From assembly GCA_009692535.1 (NCBI GenBank), contig SHYZ01000011.1:1-35915 (forward strand): a stretch of 35,915 nt of DNA, read 5' to 3'. Numbering within the stretch: position 1 is the first letter of the stretch; every line of letters starts with the position of its first letter. Positions 1-8,872 of the stretch are shown here, piece after piece. Origin of the DNA: Myxococcales bacterium. Its GTDB lineage: Bacteria; Myxococcota_A; Polyangia; Haliangiales; SHYZ01. Made by a program: the position numbers and the translations under genes. The notes under the pieces are model-generated. The model saw nothing but the letters and a program-made list of their open reading frames with translations, was not told the origin of the DNA and made no database searches.

Positions 1-8
1 GGCGTCGG

Positions 9-1526
9 TCACTCGGGCAGGGGAACGTAGACCTCGCCGGTGGCGTGTACCGCGACATCCCCGAGGCCCGGGGCGATGCCGCCGACGAGAAGCACGTTGC
101 CACCAGGCAGGAGCGTGGCCGCGTGGAAGGCGCGCGCGCGCGACATCGAGCCGCTGGTGATGCGGGTGCTGCCGTCGGAGGTGAGCACCTCTGCGTCGGC
201 GCGAGCAGTACCGCCCGCGCCGAGTCCGCCGGCCACGAGCACGCGCCCGTCGCTGAGTACGGTGACTGAGGCGTGGGCGCGCGCCGCTGCGAGCGCCGGC
301 CCGTCGGAGCGCGTGTTGTCGGCGAGTGAGAGTAGGTCGGTCGAGCCGAGGATCGTGTTCGGATTTCCGGGGTCACTCATGCCGCCGGCAACCAGCACGA
401 TGCCGTCGGCAAGACGCGCAACGGCGACTCCGGTGCGCGGTACCGCCAGCGTGGGGCCGGGGAGAAGCGAGCTGTCACTTGGATTGAACACCGAGGTCGA
501 GTCGAGCGCGTCTCCGTTTGGGGCGCGCCCGCCGACGAGAAGTACGCGCCCGAACTGGTCCGCGCGCACCGCGCCGTGGCCCCACCGTCCGACACTGAGT
601 CGCCGCGGCAGTTCCTCGACGCGTGGCGGATTGTTCACGAACCGGAGCAGCGCGGTCGGTGTGGCCTCGGCGGTGAGCGCGTCCCATTGCGGCGCCCCCG
701 CGAGGGCGACCGGCGTCGGCTGCATTCCGCCGGCGTAAAGGACTGCGCCGTCGACGAGCAGCGTGGCCGTGTGGAACGCGCGCCCCTCGGGCAGCGGGGT
801 GCTCACGAGGGTGAACGCGCGCGTGTCGGGATCGTAGAGCTCGAGCGTCGTCGATGCTTCGAGCTGCGAATTGATCACGGTGATGCCGCCGGCGAGCACG
901 ACGGTGCGCCGGCCGCCGGCCGGTCGGAGCATCGTCGCGGTGTGACCGACGCGGGACTGACGCAGCGACTGGATCTCTTCGTACTGGCCGGTCTCTGGAT
1001 CGAACAGGTAGGCGCGGTTCGAGATCGAGGCGATGACGCCGTCCGTGGCGAGGCGTGCGCCGCCGGTGAGCAGCACCATGCCATCGTCGAGCGGCGTCGC
1101 CACGAGGCCGACCACGGCGTCCGCGAGGGTGGTCTGTGCCAACGACTCGTCGGTGGTCGCGAAGAATGTGTCGATCACGCCGACGAACACGCGCAGCACG
1201 AGGTCGGTGCCGTCGAGCGCGCGTGGGCGGCTCGAGCCGCGCGCGACTACCGCCTCGGACGCGTCGAGCGCCTCGATTGTGGCGCGGGCCTCGCCGACGA
1301 GCGGCACGAGGCCGGAGAAGCCAGAACTGCCCTCAGCGACAGCGAACTGCTCCTCGGCGAGCACGTTGCCGCGCGGGTCGACGATGCGCGCGCGTAGCGT
1401 CGTAGCGCCGGCGAATGGATCCCCGCCGCCCCCCCGCAGCACCCGCACTTCGAGGCTGGCGGTCTCGTCGGCGCAGCCGGCGGCGAGGAGGGCGAGCAAG
1501 GTGCCCGTTGTCACGAGCGACTTCAT
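9..1526 (-). CDS. Kelch-repeat lipoprotein, beta-propeller
   Basis: The product is about 505 residues and is probably a lipoprotein. It begins MKSLVTTG, followed by a hydrophobic stretch and the lipobox LAAGC (Cys18), so it should be exported and lipid-anchored. From about residue 120 onward there are seven blade-like segments, each with a Gly-Gly doublet in a hydrophobic strand (LLTGGA, VLAGGI, LYAGGM, LLVGGR, LVAGGM, LVAGGL, LLVGGI). This is the kelch pattern, and a six- or seven-bladed propeller is expected. Kelch propellers usually bind ligands or proteins; no catalytic motif is visible. The ORF track starts 34 residues earlier at 1628, but that extension is Arg-rich and lies inside the upstream gene. 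The ATG at 1526 overlaps the upstream stop by ATGA, which supports this start and translational coupling. The substrate or partner is unknown. Confidence 0.85.
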   Translation of the reverse strand: MKSLVTTGTLLALLAAGCADETASLEVRVLRGGGGDPFAGATTLRARIVDPRGNVLAEEQFAVAEGSSGFSGLVPLVGEARATIEALDASEAVVARGSSRPRALDGTDLVLRVFVGVIDTFFATTDESLAQTTLADAVVGLVATPLDDGMVLLTGGARLATDGVIASISNRAYLFDPETGQYEEIQSLRQSRVGHTATMLRPAGGRRTVVLAGGITVINSQLEASTTLELYDPDTRAFTLVSTPLPEGRAFHTATLLVDGAVLYAGGMQPTPVALAGAPQWDALTAEATPTALLRFVNNPPRVEELPRRLSVGRWGHGAVRADQFGRVLLVGGRAPNGDALDSTSVFNPSDSSLLPGPTLAVPRTGVAVARLADGIVLVAGGMSDPGNPNTILGSTDLLSLADNTRSDGPALAAARAHASVTVLSDGRVLVAGGLGAGGTARADAEVLTSDGSTRITSGSMSRARAFHAATLLPGGNVLLVGGIAPGLGDVAVHATGEVYVPLPE

Positions 1527-2956
1527 GGGAGCACCACCGTGCCTTCGTAGCCGGTAACCGAGGAATCGAGCAGCGTCGCTGCGCCGGCCACGCCGATCGT
1601 CACGCTGCCGACGCCGGCCCAGAACCACCAGCGCGTCCAGATCGGACTCGGCGCGGCGATGATCGGTGCCGTGCGGCGCTTGCGCTTCTTGTTGTCGCCC
1701 ACCAGCGGACCCGCGCGGCCGTCGCCCGGCGCGACCTCGACGACGGTAGGCAACGTCAGCGTGGCCTTGATGTCGCGGTCGACCGGGAAGCTCGCGAGCG
1801 CATCACGCAGACGACGAGAGGCCTCGAGGGTCGCGCTCTCGACGAGCAGGAGCTCGGCGTCGAGTGCGCTCGAGTCGAGCTCCGCGAGCAGCGTGCCGTC
1901 GGCGCGGAAGAGGTAGAGCCGCACGATGTAGCCCGAGCCGCCGAGAGCGATCTGCGCCATCGCGAGGTGCGATGCGCCCGCGCGCTCCGCGAGCTTGGCG
2001 GCAATCGGTTTCGCGTCGGCGTCGAGCCGTCCCGCGCCGAGCCGTCGCCTGAGCTCGCCCCGCAGCGCGGCGCGCACGGCGTCGGGGCGGTCGGCCGCGG
2101 CCACCTTCTTCTCCAGCTGCACCGTGACTGAGCGTTTCTCGCCGGAGCCGAGCAGCACGCGCTCGCCGTGTGGAGCGTAGCCTTCGGCGATGACCCGCAC
2201 GAGGTGCACGCCCGCCGGCAACTCAGGCGCGGACACCGGCGCGTCGCCAAAGTTTGCCCCGTCGATGAAGACCGCGGCCTGCGCCTCCTCGGGCACAGCG
2301 GAGACCTCGATCGTGCCCCGGCGGATTCCGTTGAGCTCCGTCTTGGCCGCCGCCCAGAGCTTTTGCAACTGCTTGCCGTAGCGTGGTGAGAGCTTCGTCG
2401 TCGGCTCGAGCGTGAGCGCCTGCCCGAATGCGGCGCGCGCTTCGGGTTCTTTCCCTTGGCCTGCGAGCGCCACCCCGAGCGCCGTGTAGGCGTCGATCGG
2501 CGGCCCGGAGTCGGTCAGCACCGCGACCGAGGCCTCGAACGCCGCGACTGCACGGCGCGCGTGTTCCTCGGCGGCGATGTCGTCGAGTGTCTCCAGCGCG
2601 GCGACCGCATCCGCCAACGCGCGCTTCCCCTCCTCAACACGGTCCAGGCTGGTCGCAGCGGCGGCGGCTGCTGCCGCATCGGCGATGTCGTCGACGATCG
2701 CGAGGTAGACGAGGTCGGGCTGGGTCGCGAGATCGCGAGCGAGCAATTCCGCGGTGCGCTTCGCCACGAGTGGCGGCACGCCCGGTGCTGCTTCGACGCC
2801 GGCGAGGAGCACGCGTGGCGCGGCCGAGCGGGGCTCGTCGGCATGGACGCTGCTTTGGGCCGCGAGCGCGCCGAGCAGGACAAGCAGCGTCGGCAGAGCG
2901 CGAACACCCGCACGGCTGCCGCGCACGCACGACGGTGACGCAGGCTGGGTAAACAT
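1523..2956 (-). CDS. Secreted PEGA-domain protein with helical repeat region and C-terminal membrane segment
   Basis: The product is about 477 residues. From the ATG at 2956 there is a clear signal peptide: basic n-region, hydrophobic LPTLLVLLGALAA, and a likely cut after SSVHA at residue 39. An Ala-rich helical region follows with TPR-like features (ALGVALAGQGKEPEARAAF). A PEGA-type beta domain lies near residues 214-284 (GTIEVSAVPEEA to LPAGVHLVRVIAEGY), then an alpha/beta region. A hydrophobic, Trp-rich segment near residues 440-462 could be a membrane anchor. PEGA domains are common in myxobacterial surface proteins, where they are thought to be structural or binding modules. The track start at 2974 is possible, but the 2956 ATG has AAGG about 9 bases upstream. 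Its stop overlaps the start of the kelch lipoprotein gene, so the two probably form an operon with a joint envelope role. The function is not known. Confidence 0.8.
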   Translation of the reverse strand: MFTQPASPSCVRGSRAGVRALPTLLVLLGALAAQSSVHADEPRSAAPRVLLAGVEAAPGVPPLVAKRTAELLARDLATQPDLVYLAIVDDIADAAAAAAAATSLDRVEEGKRALADAVAALETLDDIAAEEHARRAVAAFEASVAVLTDSGPPIDAYTALGVALAGQGKEPEARAAFGQALTLEPTTKLSPRYGKQLQKLWAAAKTELNGIRRGTIEVSAVPEEAQAAVFIDGANFGDAPVSAPELPAGVHLVRVIAEGYAPHGERVLLGSGEKRSVTVQLEKKVAAADRPDAVRAALRGELRRRLGAGRLDADAKPIAAKLAERAGASHLAMAQIALGGSGYIVRLYLFRADGTLLAELDSSALDAELLLVESATLEASRRLRDALASFPVDRDIKATLTLPTVVEVAPGDGRAGPLVGDNKKRKRRTAPIIAAPSPIWTRWWFWAGVGSVTIGVAGAATLLDSSVTGYEGTVVLP

Positions 2957-2971
2957 GGCGAGAGACCTTAG

Positions 2972-3012
2972 CATGCAGTGAGGCGCGACACGGGTGGCCG
3001 CCTCACTGCGTG
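2972..3012. promoter_or_regulatory. Inverted repeat between divergent genes, candidate operator
   Basis: The 53-base gap between the divergent PEGA and histidine kinase genes holds a perfect 11-base inverted repeat, GCAGTGAGGCG (2975-2985) and CGCCTCACTGC (2999-3009), separated by 13 bases. With one G:T mismatch the arms extend to 14 positions (2972-3012). The position between two divergent starts suggests a regulator-binding site or a hairpin in one of the leaders. The right arm ends directly at the GTG proposed as the kinase start. No factor can be named from sequence alone. Confidence 0.4.
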
Positions 3013-4587
3013 GCTCATGCTAGCGTCGAGCGGTTGCGCGCCCAGTCACTCGAGCCGCGCCGCGGTGGGTTCTCGTTCCTGCGCACGATCTCCGGCCGCG
3101 TGACGCTCGGCTTTGTCGTGCTGCTCGTCTCGTTCGGCTCGGTCGCCGGCTACACGCTCGTCGGCATGAGCCAGCTCGGCCGCGCGCTCGGCTACCTGCG
3201 CTCGGCTTACCTCGACGTGATTCCCAAAGTGGCGCGCGTCTCGTCGCTCGCGGCCAGCAACCACGATTACCTCGAGGAGCCGAGTCCCTCGCGCGTCCGC
3301 GTCGCACGCAACCGCGAGTTCCGCGCCGCGCAGCTCGCGCAGATCGATGAGCTCCTCCGCGATCCCGGCGACGTGCCCGCGACCTACCGTCCCGAGCTCG
3401 ACTGGATGCGGAAAAAGCTCGCGCACCAGATCGCCGAGCATCGGCGCGTCGAGCCGATATTCGACGCTGCATTCCGACAGGGGCGTGCGCCCGAGGCGAT
3501 GGAGCGATTGCGGCAAGAGGAGTGGCGCTTCCTCACCGAGGAGCAGGGCTTCCAGAAGCGGCTCCAGGACGCGGCTCGGTTGATCACCCGCCGCCTCGAG
3601 GAAGCCGAGCGCGATGCGCGGGTCTGGGCGCTGTTCATGGGCGGCGTGGCGATTCTCCTGGCCGGGCTCGTGGCGACGTGGACTGCGCTGACGCTGCGGC
3701 CGCTCGCGCGCCTGCGCGACGGTGTGCGGCGCGTCGCGCGCGGGGATTACCGTGGCCGCGTCGCGACGACGGGCGGCACCGAGGTCGCAGAGCTCGCCGA
3801 CGAGTTCAACCGCATGGCCGCCGCGATCCAGGAGCGTGAGCAGGAACTCGTGCGTTCCGAGCGGCTCGCTGCCGTCGGGAAGATGGCGGCGGTGATCACG
3901 CACGAGGTGCGTAACCCGCTGTCGTCGATCGGCCTCAACGCCGAGCTGCTCGAGGAGGAGCTCGCACGCGCGTCGGGCGGCACGCCGTCGCCAGAGGCGT
4001 CGCAGCTGCTCCGGTCGGTGCAGAACGAGGTCGACCGACTGACCGCGATCACCGAGGAGTACCTCAAGTTCGCGCGCCTACCGCGGCCGCGGCTCGAGCC
4101 CGAGGAGGTGAACCCAATCGTCCGCTCGGTGGCCGAGTTCCAGCGCGAGGAGCTCGCGCTGCGCGGCGTGCGCATCGTCGTCGCGCTCGCGGATGCGCTG
4201 CCACCGGTCGCGGTCGACGAGGCGCAGCTCCGCCAGGCGCTGCTCAACCTGGTTCGCAACGGCGCAGACGCGGTCGCGGGGCGTGCGCGGGCGGAGGTGA
4301 CGCTTGCGACCACGCGCGCGGTAGACGGCATGGTGGAGATCAGCGTCGCCGACGATGGCCCGGGCGTGCCGGAGGAGCTGCGCGAGCGCATCTTCGAGCC
4401 GTTCTTCTCCACCAAGGAGGGCGGCACGGGACTCGGGCTCGCGCTGGTGCAGCAGATCGCCCTCGAGCAGGGCGGACGGGTCGTTCTCGAGTGCCCAGCG
4501 TCGGGCGGGACGCGCTTTGTGCTGCGCCTTCCCGCGGTCCCGCTCGCGCCCACCGACTCCGGTCCGGTCAGCGTGCCCCGTGGTTGA
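3010..4587 (+). CDS. Membrane sensor histidine kinase (HAMP, HisKA, HATPase_c)
   Basis: The product is 525 residues. Domains in order: a first membrane segment at about 31-52 (VTLGFVVLLVSFGSVAGYTL), a helical extracytoplasmic sensor region of about 150 residues, a second membrane segment at about 207-229, and HAMP at about 230-282. The HisKA dimerisation helix carries the H-box ITHEVRNPLSS with the phosphoacceptor at His298. The ATPase domain has its N-box (LNLVRNGADAV, Asn417), G1 box (DDGPGVP, from Asp448), F-box (FEPFFSTKEGG) and G2 box (GTGLGLAL). All key catalytic residues are present. The H-box resembles NtrB/AtoS-type kinases. No response regulator gene is adjacent, so it is an orphan kinase here. 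The start is uncertain: the GTG at 3010 has no clear ribosome site, and a TTG at 3034 is in frame. The MFS gene overlaps its stop, so the transporter may be co-expressed. Confidence 0.9.
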   Translation: MAHASVERLRAQSLEPRRGGFSFLRTISGRVTLGFVVLLVSFGSVAGYTLVGMSQLGRALGYLRSAYLDVIPKVARVSSLAASNHDYLEEPSPSRVRVARNREFRAAQLAQIDELLRDPGDVPATYRPELDWMRKKLAHQIAEHRRVEPIFDAAFRQGRAPEAMERLRQEEWRFLTEEQGFQKRLQDAARLITRRLEEAERDARVWALFMGGVAILLAGLVATWTALTLRPLARLRDGVRRVARGDYRGRVATTGGTEVAELADEFNRMAAAIQEREQELVRSERLAAVGKMAAVITHEVRNPLSSIGLNAELLEEELARASGGTPSPEASQLLRSVQNEVDRLTAITEEYLKFARLPRPRLEPEEVNPIVRSVAEFQREELALRGVRIVVALADALPPVAVDEAQLRQALLNLVRNGADAVAGRARAEVTLATTRAVDGMVEISVADDGPGVPEELRERIFEPFFSTKEGGTGLGLALVQQIALEQGGRVVLECPASGGTRFVLRLPAVPLAPTDSGPVSVPRG

Positions 4588-5926
4588 TCGCCAGCACGGC
4601 GAGGCCGAGGCCGAGGCCGCCGGCGAGGCGTCGTCGTCCCTCGGTCCGTCGCCCGACGGCGGCAGCGGCCCCCGGTTCTTTGGTCACATCCAATCGCCGG
4701 GCGCGATCCTCGGGATCCTCGCCTTCATCAACTTCTTCAACTACGTCGATCGGCAGGTCATCGGTCCACTGGTTCCGCTGCTCCAGAAGCCGGAGGCACA
4801 GGGCGGACTCGGGCTGTCGAACTTCCAGGTCGGCCTGCTTCAGACCGCGTTCATGGTCGTGCACTCGGTGCTCTCGATCCCGATGGGGATCGTCGCCGAC
4901 CGGTACCTCCGCAAGTCGCTCATTGCGGCGGGCGTCGGCGTCTGGAGCATCGCCACAGCGGGCGCCGCGCTGGTCACGTCCTTCGGCCAGATGTTCGCTG
5001 CGCGCGCTGCGGTCGGCATCGGCGAGGCGACCTACGCACCTGCGGCGAGCGCGCTCATCAGCGACCGGTTCAGTGCGGCTGCGCGTGCGCGCGCACTCGG
5101 CGTGTTCCAGACCGGCATGATCCTCGGGGGCGCTGCCGCCGTCGTCCTCGGCAGTTGGTTCGGCAGCCACTTCGGGTGGCGCGCCGCGTTCTTCCTCGTC
5201 GGTGCGCCGGGCCTGCTGCTCACCTTGCTCACCCTGATGATCTACGAACGCCCGCGCCCGCGTCGCGTCGTCGTCCAGCCGCGCCCCGGTCTTGCCGAGG
5301 CCCGCGCCGCGCTCCTCACGCCGGTGGTCTTCTGGATCAACGTCGCCGGCATCCTCATCAGCTTCTTCGTCGGCGCGCTGATCTTCTGGGCGCCGACCTA
5401 CCTCCTGCGCACCTACTACGGTGGCGACGAGAAGTTCCTGCGTGAGGTCGGGCTCGCGTTCGGCGTCGTCGCAGCCACGGCGGGGCTGGCCGGAACGCTC
5501 ACCGGATCGTTCGTCGCGGACCGGCTCGAGCGCACCCGCCCGGGCTCAGGGCGGCTCCTCGCGGTCGCGATCGGCACGCTGCTCTCCGTGCCGTGCGCGC
5601 TCGCCGGGGTCTTTTCGCCGACACTCGACCTGCTCTACGTCGCGGTCTGGTTCGGCGTGTTCTTCAACAGTTGGTACGTCGGGCCGATCCTCGCCGCGCT
5701 CCACGACGTCGTCGCGCAGCAACTGCGGGGCACGATGACCGGTGTCTACTTGCTCCTGATCCATCTCCTCGGGGATGGCTTCTCGCCGGCGATCGTCGGC
5801 GGGATCGCTGACTACACGGGGTCGCTCCGCACCGGGCTCGTCGTTGCGGTGGGCGTGCTCTTTCTCGGCGGACTCGCCGCGCTGCTCGCGATTCGTGGCA
5901 CTCGTGCCGCCGCGCCGCCCGCGTGA
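4580..5926 (+). CDS. MFS transporter, Spinster-like
   Basis: The product is 448 residues from the GTG at 4580, which overlaps the kinase stop by 8 bases. This matches the usual 12-helix MFS length. The track start at 4355 lies deep inside the kinase gene and is unlikely. After a roughly 40-residue cytoplasmic Pro/Ser/Glu-rich N-terminus the first helix carries NFFNYVDRQVIGPL. The loop 2-3 region reads GIVADRYLRKSL, and helix 4 has AVGIGEATYAPAASALISDRF. These are hallmarks of the Spinster branch of the major facilitator superfamily. Eukaryotic Spns proteins move lysolipids or sphingosine-1-phosphate, but bacterial members are mostly uncharacterised, so no substrate is assigned. The C-terminal half has the expected second six-helix bundle with a DRLERTRPG loop. 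The overlap with the histidine kinase suggests one transcript. Confidence 0.88.
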   Translation: MVDRQHGEAEAEAAGEASSSLGPSPDGGSGPRFFGHIQSPGAILGILAFINFFNYVDRQVIGPLVPLLQKPEAQGGLGLSNFQVGLLQTAFMVVHSVLSIPMGIVADRYLRKSLIAAGVGVWSIATAGAALVTSFGQMFAARAAVGIGEATYAPAASALISDRFSAAARARALGVFQTGMILGGAAAVVLGSWFGSHFGWRAAFFLVGAPGLLLTLLTLMIYERPRPRRVVVQPRPGLAEARAALLTPVVFWINVAGILISFFVGALIFWAPTYLLRTYYGGDEKFLREVGLAFGVVAATAGLAGTLTGSFVADRLERTRPGSGRLLAVAIGTLLSVPCALAGVFSPTLDLLYVAVWFGVFFNSWYVGPILAALHDVVAQQLRGTMTGVYLLLIHLLGDGFSPAIVGGIADYTGSLRTGLVVAVGVLFLGGLAALLAIRGTRAAAPPA

Positions 5927-5933
5927 CGCGCCG

Positions 5934-8732
5934 TCAGCGCAGCAACTTTTTCAACGCGGTCGCCTCGGCGTTCCCCGGCTCAGCACGCAGCGCTTCGTCC
6001 ACCGCCTGTCGCGCCCGGCGCCGGTCCTGCTTCGCCAGCCACGCCTGCGCGAGCCCGAGGTGCGCCAGCGCGGGGCGTGGCGCGGGCGGCTCCGAGAGCA
6101 GCGCGCTCTCGTATTCGTAGATCGCCTCGTTCGGCGCACCGAGCTCGAGGTGCGCGCGTCCGAGCGCAAGGTGGACCGCCACATCCCACGGGTTGATCAT
6201 CACCGCGATCTCGCCGTACGTGCGCACCCGGTCCCACGCCTTGCGTTCGGTGTGTCGGGCGACGAGCGCGGCATGCGGCGCGTACTCCATCTGCTCGAGC
6301 AGCGCGTACCGCTCGAGCGCGCACAACGCCTCGGCGCTCTTGCCCTGCTTGCCGTAGAGCTCGCCGAGCAGGTGCGACGGCTCGCTTCGCTCCGGCTCCT
6401 GCTCTTTTGCGCGCAAGAGGTGCCGCTCCGCGTCCGCGACCTCGCCCGCTGCGAGCGCGAGCCGCCCGAGTCGGATCCGCGCATCGAAGCCATCGCCCCC
6501 CGCCTCGACGAGCTGCGTGAAGGCCGCCTTCGCGTCGGCGGTCGCACCGCGCGCGTACGCGATCTCCCCCTGCGCGAAGAGTGCCTTGCGGTTTTTTGGA
6601 TCGAGCGCGAGTGCCGCCGTCGTGGCGACCTGCGCCTGCGCGGGGTCTTCATTCACGAGCTGCGCGAGCGCGAGCTCGGCCAGCGCCTCGGCGTCCTTGG
6701 GCCGCTCAACCGCGGCCTGCTCGAACGCCGCGCGATCTTCGTATCGCGCCAGCCGCACTCGGTAGGAGCCGGCGTACGCAGCCAGACGCTGCTCGAGCCA
6801 CGCCCGGAGCTCGCGATCGATCGTCGGCACATCGAGCCCGGTCACGGTGGTGAGCACCTCCGCGTCGGTCTTCCCCTGCCCGTACAGACGCAGCGCCTGC
6901 ACGATCTTCGGAAAGCCGAAGCGCGTCGCGAGGAACTCCACCGCGGCAGAGGAGAGGTGGTACGCGACCACGACCTCGTTCATGTCGCGCGCGTAGAGGA
7001 AGCGTGAGTTCAGCTCGACCACCGACGGCAGCGCGTTCGCTTCGAGCGCCATGAAGAGGTCGACGTCGTTTTCGCGCCGCCACTCCGGGCGCGCGATGAT
7101 CGTCTCGTACTCGGAGAGCCCCTCGGTGAACCAGCGGGGCACGCGCGACTTCGACAGCTGGATCGCGAACACGTGCCCGAGCTCGTGCCAGAGCACCATC
7201 GCCCAATTGATGTTGGGGTTCGACGGCGACACCGCCGTGATCACCGGTCCGAAGCAGACACCGATCGCACCGAGGTTCGGCAGCCCGACGGTGCGGACGC
7301 TGTAGTGATCGGAGTCGGCGAAGAGCTCCACCGTCACCGGCGTTTTCGGCTCGAAGCCGTAGCGCCGCACCATGTCGGCCCATGCAGTCTCGAGCTTTCT
7401 CGGCACATACCGTTCGAGGATCTTCCGCTCGGTCTTGAGCACACGAAAGCGAAGGTGCTTCGACGCGGTGAAGTCGTACTGCGTCGGGATCACCTCATCA
7501 AAGAGGTTGAGCACGTTGAACGAGCGCACGTTGTACTTGTCCCGATCCCACGAGCGGTTCAGGTACTCGAGGCCGCGCGCCTCGTCGCCAAGCCGCAGCA
7601 GCCCCGTGCCGAGCGCCGCGAGCGAGACCGCGGAGCCGGGGTCGATCGCGAGCGCCTGCTCCTCGAGCGCAATCGCCTCGGTGTAGCGATGCGCCTTCAC
7701 CGCGAGCTCAGCGACGACGTGGAAGAAGCGCGCGTCCTTCGGATTCGCGGCGAGGGCCTGCGCCCGCGCCGTCGCGAACGCCGCCGCGTCGTCGGCGAGG
7801 AACGCGATCGCCGCCGAGAGTGCGTGCGCTTGCGACGAGGTCGGGTTCACTGCCACGATCTCGGCGATCGTGCGGCGCGCGTCGTCGATCTGCGCGTTGT
7901 CGATCTCGAGCTCGGCACGGATCGCGAGCGCGCCCTCGTGCCGCGGATTCACCCTGAGCGCGTGGCCGACATGTTCGCGCGCGCCGCGTGCGTCGTAGTT
8001 CTGCTCGAGCTTCACCCGCGCCATCCCCGCGTGCGCGTCGGGGTGGTGGGGATCGACCTTGAGCACCTCGTCGAACGACTGCTCCGCGTACCCCGCGGCG
8101 TACTTCTCGAGGAACAGCGCGCCCCACTCGAGGTTCGCCTCGAGCAGCATCGGGTCGAGGCGCACCGCGTCGCGAAATACGTCGTTGGCGTCGTCCTGCG
8201 CCTCGAGGTAGCGCGCTGCGACCGCGACGAAAAGCAACTGCTCCGCGTTCTTCTCGTCGAGCTCGCCGCGGTCCCACGCGTCGAAGAACCACTCGAACTC
8301 GCGCCGCGCCGCCGCTGCGTCCCCGGCTTCATCGAGCGCGCGCCCGAGCAGGAGGCGCGCGCGCAGCTGCCCCGGCGCTCTACGCACGACCTCCGCGAGG
8401 AGCGTCCGCGCCGCGGCACCGCGTCCGGTGGCTCGCAGGATCTCCGCGCGCACGACATCTGCCTCCGCCGCCAGCTTCGCGTCGCGTGCGCGCCCCGCCT
8501 CGGCCGCCGCCTGCTCCGCCCCCGCGTGCTCCCCCACGCGCAGGAGCGCGCGCGCGAGGCCGAGCGTCGCTCGCGTCGCCTGCTTGCCACGAGTGGCGCG
8601 GTACTCAGCCGCTGCGCTGGCGTAGTCGCCGTGGAGCAGGAGGTCGTCCGCTTTGGCCAGGTCGGCCTCGGCGCGCGACGCCCAGAGCGCCACTGCGAGG
8701 CCACACGCGGCCAATACGACGCGCTCGCGCAT
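5934..8732 (-). CDS. Secreted TPR protein with gluzincin metallopeptidase (peptidase MA-like) domain
   Basis: The product is about 932 residues. The start used is the ATG at 8732, giving a signal peptide ending at about ASRAEA (residue 23). The track start is a TTG 12 codons upstream with no better ribosome site. Residues 24 to about 430 are a run of TPR/helical hairpins (for example HHPDAHAGMARVKLEQ). A peptidase domain follows with HELGH (residues 516-520) and a downstream WFTEGLSEYE whose Glu537 is placed to be the third zinc ligand. This arrangement fits the peptidase MA family. A second TPR array runs from about 650 to the end. The zinc and catalytic residues look intact, so activity is plausible; substrates are unknown. 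It is convergent with the MFS gene (7-base gap) and divergent from the giant gene, sharing a 140-base intergenic region with it. Confidence 0.85.
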   Translation of the reverse strand: MRERVVLAACGLAVALWASRAEADLAKADDLLLHGDYASAAAEYRATRGKQATRATLGLARALLRVGEHAGAEQAAAEAGRARDAKLAAEADVVRAEILRATGRGAAARTLLAEVVRRAPGQLRARLLLGRALDEAGDAAAARREFEWFFDAWDRGELDEKNAEQLLFVAVAARYLEAQDDANDVFRDAVRLDPMLLEANLEWGALFLEKYAAGYAEQSFDEVLKVDPHHPDAHAGMARVKLEQNYDARGAREHVGHALRVNPRHEGALAIRAELEIDNAQIDDARRTIAEIVAVNPTSSQAHALSAAIAFLADDAAAFATARAQALAANPKDARFFHVVAELAVKAHRYTEAIALEEQALAIDPGSAVSLAALGTGLLRLGDEARGLEYLNRSWDRDKYNVRSFNVLNLFDEVIPTQYDFTASKHLRFRVLKTERKILERYVPRKLETAWADMVRRYGFEPKTPVTVELFADSDHYSVRTVGLPNLGAIGVCFGPVITAVSPSNPNINWAMVLWHELGHVFAIQLSKSRVPRWFTEGLSEYETIIARPEWRRENDVDLFMALEANALPSVVELNSRFLYARDMNEVVVAYHLSSAAVEFLATRFGFPKIVQALRLYGQGKTDAEVLTTVTGLDVPTIDRELRAWLEQRLAAYAGSYRVRLARYEDRAAFEQAAVERPKDAEALAELALAQLVNEDPAQAQVATTAALALDPKNRKALFAQGEIAYARGATADAKAAFTQLVEAGGDGFDARIRLGRLALAAGEVADAERHLLRAKEQEPERSEPSHLLGELYGKQGKSAEALCALERYALLEQMEYAPHAALVARHTERKAWDRVRTYGEIAVMINPWDVAVHLALGRAHLELGAPNEAIYEYESALLSEPPAPRPALAHLGLAQAWLAKQDRRRARQAVDEALRAEPGNAEATALKKLLR

Positions 8733-8833
8733 CGCCGCTACTCTGATCGCACTAATGGGTCGAGTCAACGCGCTCTCGAGCCCTCGCGTAAGACCGAGGT
8801 CACTCGCCGTGTAGGCCGACGTGCGCCGGTGCG

Positions 8834-8863
8834 TTGCGAATCCGTTCGGCCCGTCTGTATGAT
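8834..8863 (+). promoter_or_regulatory. Candidate sigma70-type promoter for the giant gene
   Basis: TTGCGA (8834-8839) and TATGAT (8858-8863) are separated by 18 bases, giving 4/6 and 5/6 matches to the -35 and -10 consensus. Transcription would begin near A8870, only about three bases before the GTG at 8873. The ORF track's TTG start codon coincides with the -35 box, so that start is probably not used. AT-rich hexamers of this quality are rare in this GC-rich window. The call rests on sequence match alone. Confidence 0.45.
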
Positions 8864-8872
8864 GTCCCCAGA

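Noticed and set aside
8700-8732. Lipobox-like LAAC at residues 7-10 of the TPR peptidase
   Set aside because: The hydrophobic core before the Cys is only about five residues and continues beyond it to a normal signal peptidase I site (SRAEA).
8834-8872. TTG start and 13-residue extension of the giant protein
   Set aside because: The TTG lies in a candidate -35 box and the extension precedes an otherwise well-formed signal peptide. It cannot be fully excluded.
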